NCBI GenBank assembly: GCA_964560855.1
Contig: CAZLLU010000027.1
Span: 1-11,156 of the forward strand
Reading direction: 5' to 3'
From: CAJBLF01 sp964560855
GTDB lineage: Bacteria; Patescibacteriota; Gracilibacteria; Absconditabacterales; Absconditicoccaceae
DNA: 11,156 nt
Each line of letters starts with the position of its first letter. The first letter of the stretch is position 1. The position numbers and the translations under genes were made by a program. The notes beneath the pieces are model-generated. The model was not told where the DNA came from and made no database searches. It saw only the letters and a list, made by a program, of their open reading frames with translations. Of the stretch, positions 8,146-11,156 are shown one piece after another.

Positions 8146-9213
8146 TTAGTTTATAAATGTTTTGTTTACTTGGTAGAATAATATGATGATGGTTATTGCA
8201 GCCAAAAGCCCTTGGATAAACCACGCTTTCATGACGATAGTCGTTTCGTTTATTCATTTTTTTTCGAAGAGGTGATGGAGCGGAGCGACCAAAAATAATT
8301 TTCTTTTGAATTGTTTTTTTCGGAATATCTGAAGAAAACTCGACGTGAGATCGATGATGAATAATCAGAAGAGAATGATGAACGGGATGAAAATTCAGGT
8401 TCTCATATTAAGAAAATAGAGGAGCGAAGCTATCAATCCTCAGAGCGCAAATGCGCCGCTATCTCACATAAAAATCTTGGCGGGATAGATGTTGTAAAAC
8501 ATGAATGCTACGAGCATAGCAATCACGATAGTTATAACCGTGGCTGCTATATAGGTTTGATTGAAAAACAACACGACAGTAAGGACAAATAATATGATAG
8601 TCATCAATCCGCCTGCGAGTCCGTCGAGTCCATCAGTGATATTTATTGCATTGACGATCGCGATAGTGGCGAAGAAGGTGAGTATCGGATAGAAGATCCC
8701 AAGTGAAACTTTGCCTGCGATCGGCCAAAAATTGATATAATCGATTCCTAATCTGCTGTAGAACCATCGGCTGATAAATGCAGAAAATATGACCATACCG
8801 ATAAGTTTGGCTTTGGCACTCAGTCATTTCACTGCGCCATGTCCTTTGATATTCAAAAAATCATCGACCAATCCTATGAGTCCCATACTGAAAAAACCGA
8901 AGAGAATGACATAGGTTTCCTGTCTATTGAAGAGTGTATTGTTGATCCGTCAGAAATGCTGGAGAAGATAAGAAATCCCAATCATCAATAACATGACAAG
9001 AAGAAAAATACCTCCTCACATCGTAGGAGTACCTTTCTTGTGCTCATGGAGTTCGGTGAATATTTTTGATTCTTCTCCGGTGACTGCTGCCTCGCGGATG
9101 GTTTTTCCGAGTTTGAATTTTCTAAGGATACTGATGTAGATGGGATAGAGTATCCAAGAGATGAAAAACGCAATCAGCGCATACATGATGATATTGTTGA
9201 GCTTGACTAACAT
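8146..9213 (-). CDS. mraY: Phospho-N-acetylmuramoyl-pentapeptide-transferase
   Basis: Transfers phospho-MurNAc-pentapeptide from UDP to undecaprenyl phosphate, making lipid I for peptidoglycan. 355 residues and about ten transmembrane helices, typical of the family. Visible motifs: GTPTMGGG at about 62-68, the DD pair Asp117-Asp118 (GLVDDF), KGLSAKAKL at about 129-137, NITDGLDGLAGG (Asp194, Asp197) and MGDSGAFALGG at about 249-259. The C-terminal loop reads PLHHLFEKKG with His313 and His314, where the classical motif is HHH; the third His is Leu315. Eight in-frame TGA codons (residues 66, 88, 130, 250, 258, 273, 283, 320) are read as glycine, several of them family-invariant. The start at 9213 is the first ATG after an in-frame TAG and lacks a Shine-Dalgarno sequence. 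It leads the minus-strand group and diverges from dprA. Confidence 0.95.
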
Positions 9214-9241
9214 AGGTATTCGCAGGATCTAAAAACATTCG

Positions 9242-9254
9242 CTTTGGTCCAAAG
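9242..9254. other. Inverted repeat in the mraY leader
   Basis: CTTTGG-T-CCAAAG is a perfect 6-bp inverted repeat with a one-base centre. It lies between the mraY -10 box and start codon, a place where a repressor could bind. Function is not shown. Confidence 0.35.
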
Positions 9255-9280
9255 TGTAGGCAAAAGTGGGGCGCATTTCA

Positions 9281-9309
9281 AGCATAAATACCAACAAAAC
9301 TATTGTCAA
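9281..9309 (-). promoter_or_regulatory. Promoter of mraY
   Basis: On the minus strand a consensus TTGACA (9309-9304) is followed after 17 bases by TATGCT (9286-9281), which has four of six -10 matches. Transcription would begin near 9274, leaving a leader of about 60 bases before mraY. Confidence 0.7.
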
Positions 9310-9317
9310 ATTAGTTT

Positions 9318-9347
9318 TTGACAAACGAATAATAGTAATTATATATT
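9318..9347 (+). promoter_or_regulatory. Promoter of dprA
   Basis: A consensus TTGACA (9318-9323) is followed after 18 bases by TATATT (9342-9347), a five-of-six -10 match. Its -35 box forms an inverted repeat with the divergent mraY -35 box: TTGTCAAA at 9303-9310 and TTTGACAA at 9317-9324, six bases apart. Confidence 0.75.
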
Positions 9348-9402
9348 GAAAAAAGCTAAGATGTTTGTAAAATTGGGGACGGTATTTTAGTCCTGAAACA
9401 CG

Positions 9403-10383
9403 ATGCAGCACGAAGCACTTCTTTATTCTCTCGATCACACGATCACCAAACAGCAGCTCCAAGACAAGGAGGATATTTTATACGACCGCCAAAGATACGC
9501 CAAGATGCAGGAGCGAGTGGACGAGGAACAGATTCATGCCATATTTGCATCGGAGTATCCGAGATTTTCCGGCATCAAACCTCAGCCCTACGTTGTTTAT
9601 TATCTCGGTGACATTACACTGCTCGACAAACCTATCTTGGGTATCGTGGGTCCCAGGAAGATGTCAGAATATGGAAAAAAAGTCGTAGAGACCTTATTCA
9701 GTTCAGCGGAAGGCTATGATTTGGTTACGGTTTCAGGGATGGCTGAAGGTGTGGATCAGCTCTGCCATCAGCTTTCCTGTCAACAAAGCATCCCCACGAT
9801 TGCCGTCCTTGGCTGAGGTTTAGGTTTCTATTACAAAAAACCTGAATGGAACATCATCCAGCAAATAGTGGCCGCATGAGGGCTCGTACTCTCCGAATTT
9901 AGGCTCTTAGAAAAACCTGCGTTCTATACCTTTCCTCAGAGGAATCGCATCATTGCAGGATTGTCTGACTGTCTTTTCCTCCCGGAAGCCGGCGAAAAAT
10001 CCTGATCGTTGATTACGGTGGATTTTGCACTTGCTATGAAAAAGCCTGTCTATGCAACGCCGAGCTCTATTTTTTCTCCTACAAGCCAAGGCATTTTACA
10101 TCTCATGGAAACCGGTCAAGTGAAGCCCGTAATCAATCTCAAATATTTTCTCCATCAGCATTTTTCTTCAAGAGATATAATTTCCAGACCATCGACACTG
10201 ATCGATCTGACCGACGAAGAACGCCTATTCATCGAAGGACTGTCTCACGATCAAGGGACTTCATTGGAAACGCTTGCGATTACCACTGGCAAAAATCCTG
10301 AAGAGATGGTGCAGCTTTTGACGATGCTTGAGATCAAAGGCGTCGTAGCACAGGAAAGGCCAGGAGAGTATGTACTAACATAA
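9403..10383 (+). CDS. dprA: DNA-processing protein DprA
   Basis: 326 residues. DprA binds incoming single-stranded DNA during natural transformation and loads RecA. The Rossmann-like core runs from about residue 80: ILGIVGPRKMSEYG (the usual GSR is GPR here), VSGMAEGVDQLCH at about 113-125, then IAVLGGGLG, LVLSEF, FPQRNRIIAGLSD and GEKSGSLITVDFAL. The C-terminal winged-helix domain covers about residues 265-326 (LTDEERLFIEGL to the end). Three in-frame TGA codons (residues 138, 159, 201) are read as glycine, all in conserved core loops. The ATG at 9403 is the first after an in-frame TAG at 9388. A strong promoter lies upstream, and there is no Shine-Dalgarno sequence near the start. The type IV pilin-like gene 650 bases downstream fits a DNA-uptake context. 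The N-terminal segment is short of the usual SAM-like domain. Confidence 0.95.
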
Positions 10384-10385
10384 AA

Positions 10386-10521
10386 TTGTCTCCCGGCACC
10401 TGTCCCGTCTTTAGCGGGATAAGGGGAGAAGCAGAAGGCAGAGGGGTTTATGGACAAAAGAGTACAATAGTCCATAAATCCTCCACCCTAAAGGGTACCC
10501 CCTCCTTTACAAAGGAGGACA
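10386..10521 (+). repeat. Structured intergenic repeat, copy 2
   Basis: 136 bases starting 2 bases after the dprA stop, in the same orientation as copy 1. Stems match: TCTCCC/GGGAGA around TCCCGT/GCGGGA, TTTATGGAC/GTCCATAAA (10447-10455 with 10470-10478), and CCTCCTTT/AAAGGAGG (10501-10508 with 10511-10518). The loop of the middle hairpin differs from copy 1 in both length (14 against 11) and sequence. At one stem pair A-T in copy 1 is G-T here, keeping pairing. It could act as a 3' end for dprA, and it directly precedes the DUF559 gene. Confidence 0.9.
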
Positions 10522-10557
10522 AAAAAATAGAATCTTTTAAGTTGTTTATTATTAGTC

Positions 10558-10920
10558 ATGATAGTGTATTATCATCCAAGGAACAAAAAATTTGCCAGAG
10601 AAAATAGAAATCAATATTTTATGACAGAGGCAGAATGAAAAATATGGAATTTGGTACTAAGAAAAAATATGACGTGATATAGGTTCCTTAGACAGAAACA
10701 GATAGGAAATTATATATTGGATTTTTATTGCGATAGGTTGAAGTTATGAATAGAAATAGATGACAGTAGCCATGATGCCAAATGAGAGTATGATGAAAAA
10801 AGAACAAACTATCTTAAAAAATTTTGAATATCGATTGTAAGATATACAAATGCACAGATAAAGTATTTGTTGGATGTTGTAATTGTTGATTTGTACGATA
10901 AGATTGAAAAACTAAAATAA
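10558..10920 (+). CDS. DUF559 (Vsr-like) putative endonuclease, visible only with TGA as Gly
   Basis: 120 residues, the normal size for single-domain DUF559 proteins, which are related to very-short-patch-repair and restriction-type endonucleases. The family pattern is clear: TEAEGKIWNLVLR at about 23-35, YRFLRQKQIGNYILDFYC at 41-58 (Asp55), IEIDDSSH at 65-72 (Glu66, His72), then YDEKRTNYLKKFG and IVRYTNAQI. Asp55 and Glu66 are the likely metal ligands. The usual IEIDG has Asp69 instead of Gly. Five in-frame TGA codons (residues 27, 40, 64, 76, 90) prevent any standard-code reading. The stop is TAA. The gene is AT-rich, lacks a Shine-Dalgarno sequence, starts 36 bases after repeat copy 2, and is followed by a terminator. 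The start codon lies in a 6-bp inverted repeat (ATGATA/TATCAT). Nuclease activity is a family-based inference. Confidence 0.87.
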
Positions 10921-10928
10921 GAACAAAA

Positions 10929-10955
10929 AAATCACCTTTCGTTTGGGTGTGATTT
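10929..10955. terminator. Terminator-like hairpin after the DUF559 gene
   Basis: AAATCAC (10929-10935) pairs with GTGATTT (10949-10955), extended by a few pairs after a bulge, starting 8 bases after the DUF559 stop. The plus-strand T tail is short. On the minus strand seven T follow, so it may work in both directions. Confidence 0.6.
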
Positions 10956-11031
10956 GCTGTTGAAATTCACGCCATATTTCGTATTCCTATAGGGTGAAAA
11001 GACATTGGTTTTTACTATTTTTCGCTATTGG

Positions 11032-11156
11032 ATGTTTTCAACAAAAAATAAAAAAAGAGGTTTTACGCTGATAGAGATGCTGATCGTTATCGTCATCATC
11101 GGTATCCTCGCCGCAGCGCTTATCCCAAGACTTTCTAGCGCCAGAGGCAGAGCCAA
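11032..11156 (+). CDS. Type IV pilin-like prepilin, 3'-truncated by the window edge
   Basis: The first 41 codons are present. A short lysine-rich leader (MFSTKNKKRG, 10 residues) precedes FTLIEMLIVIVIIGILAAAL, the classic class III signal: cleavage after Gly10, Phe at +1, Glu at +5, then a hydrophobic helix that packs in the pilus core. Prepilin peptidase would cut and methylate it, and the mature protein would join a type IV pilus or pseudopilus. The ATG at 11032 gives the expected leader length; an upstream TTG at 11005 is possible but would lengthen it. No in-frame TGA occurs in the part seen. With dprA nearby, a role in DNA uptake is plausible but equally it may serve attachment or motility. 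Major and minor pilins cannot be told apart without the C-terminal part. Confidence 0.9.
   Translation, partial: MFSTKNKKRGFTLIEMLIVIVIIGILAAALIPRLSSARGRA

Noticed and set aside
7988..8257. Minus-strand open frame over repeat copy 1, with a PAKDGTGAGRQ-like peptide also found over copy 2
   Set aside because: The shared peptide comes from the repeated DNA itself. The frame overlaps the true 3' end of mraY and shows no protein family.
1..10920. Stop codons interpreted as pseudogenes or frameshifts
   Set aside because: The interruptions are always TGA, never TAA or TAG, keep frame, and sit at glycine positions, so recoding explains them.
1..11156. CRISPR array, tRNA or rRNA gene, insertion sequence
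   Set aside because: No regularly spaced repeats, cloverleaf, rRNA-like stretch or transposase was recognised in either strand.

Overview
This window comes from a bacterium that reads TGA as glycine (genetic code 25). That points to the candidate phyla Gracilibacteria or Absconditabacteria (SR1) of the Patescibacteria/CPR. Read with the standard code, almost every gene breaks at TGA. Read with TGA as Gly, the same genes become full-length members of known families. I count 42 in-frame TGA codons, and many fall on family-invariant glycines: threonyl-tRNA synthetase motif 2, the MraY GDSG and TPTMGG motifs, the DprA GGG loop, and the asparaginyl-tRNA synthetase EGAGEMF motif. All true stops seen here are TAA. 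None of the nine start codons in the window has a convincing Shine-Dalgarno sequence.

Left part (1-3600, + strand): the 3' two thirds of thrS, a terminator, a 290-base spacer, asnS, and a small alpha/beta hydrolase (RBBP9/YdeN type). A strong hairpin at 3649-3677 ends this block and also ends the minus-strand gene that faces it.

Middle part (3684-9213, - strand), in order of transcription: mraY (lipid I synthesis), a multi-pass O-antigen ligase/polymerase-like protein, tex (RNA-binding transcription accessory protein), and a membrane-anchored zinc-ribbon protein of the zf-TFIIB type. A well-matched promoter precedes mraY and another precedes the zinc-ribbon gene.

Right part (9403-11156, + strand): dprA (loads RecA on incoming single-stranded DNA), a structured repeat, a small DUF559-type putative endonuclease that is unreadable in the standard code, a terminator, and the start of a type IV pilin-like gene cut by the window edge. 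dprA and mraY diverge from an intergenic region with two near-consensus promoters whose -35 boxes form an inverted repeat.

The most unusual feature is a repeat of about 135 bases present twice (8003-8135 and 10386-10521, same orientation). It folds into several hairpins. Stems are conserved, with an A-T to G-T replacement at one pair, while loops have diverged. It ends in a palindrome matching the Shine-Dalgarno/anti-Shine-Dalgarno pair. The second copy lies 36 bases before the DUF559 gene, suggesting (as inference only) a repeat-plus-nuclease unit. A second oddity is the uneven use of TGA inside tex: 5 of the first 8 glycines, then none of the last 32.
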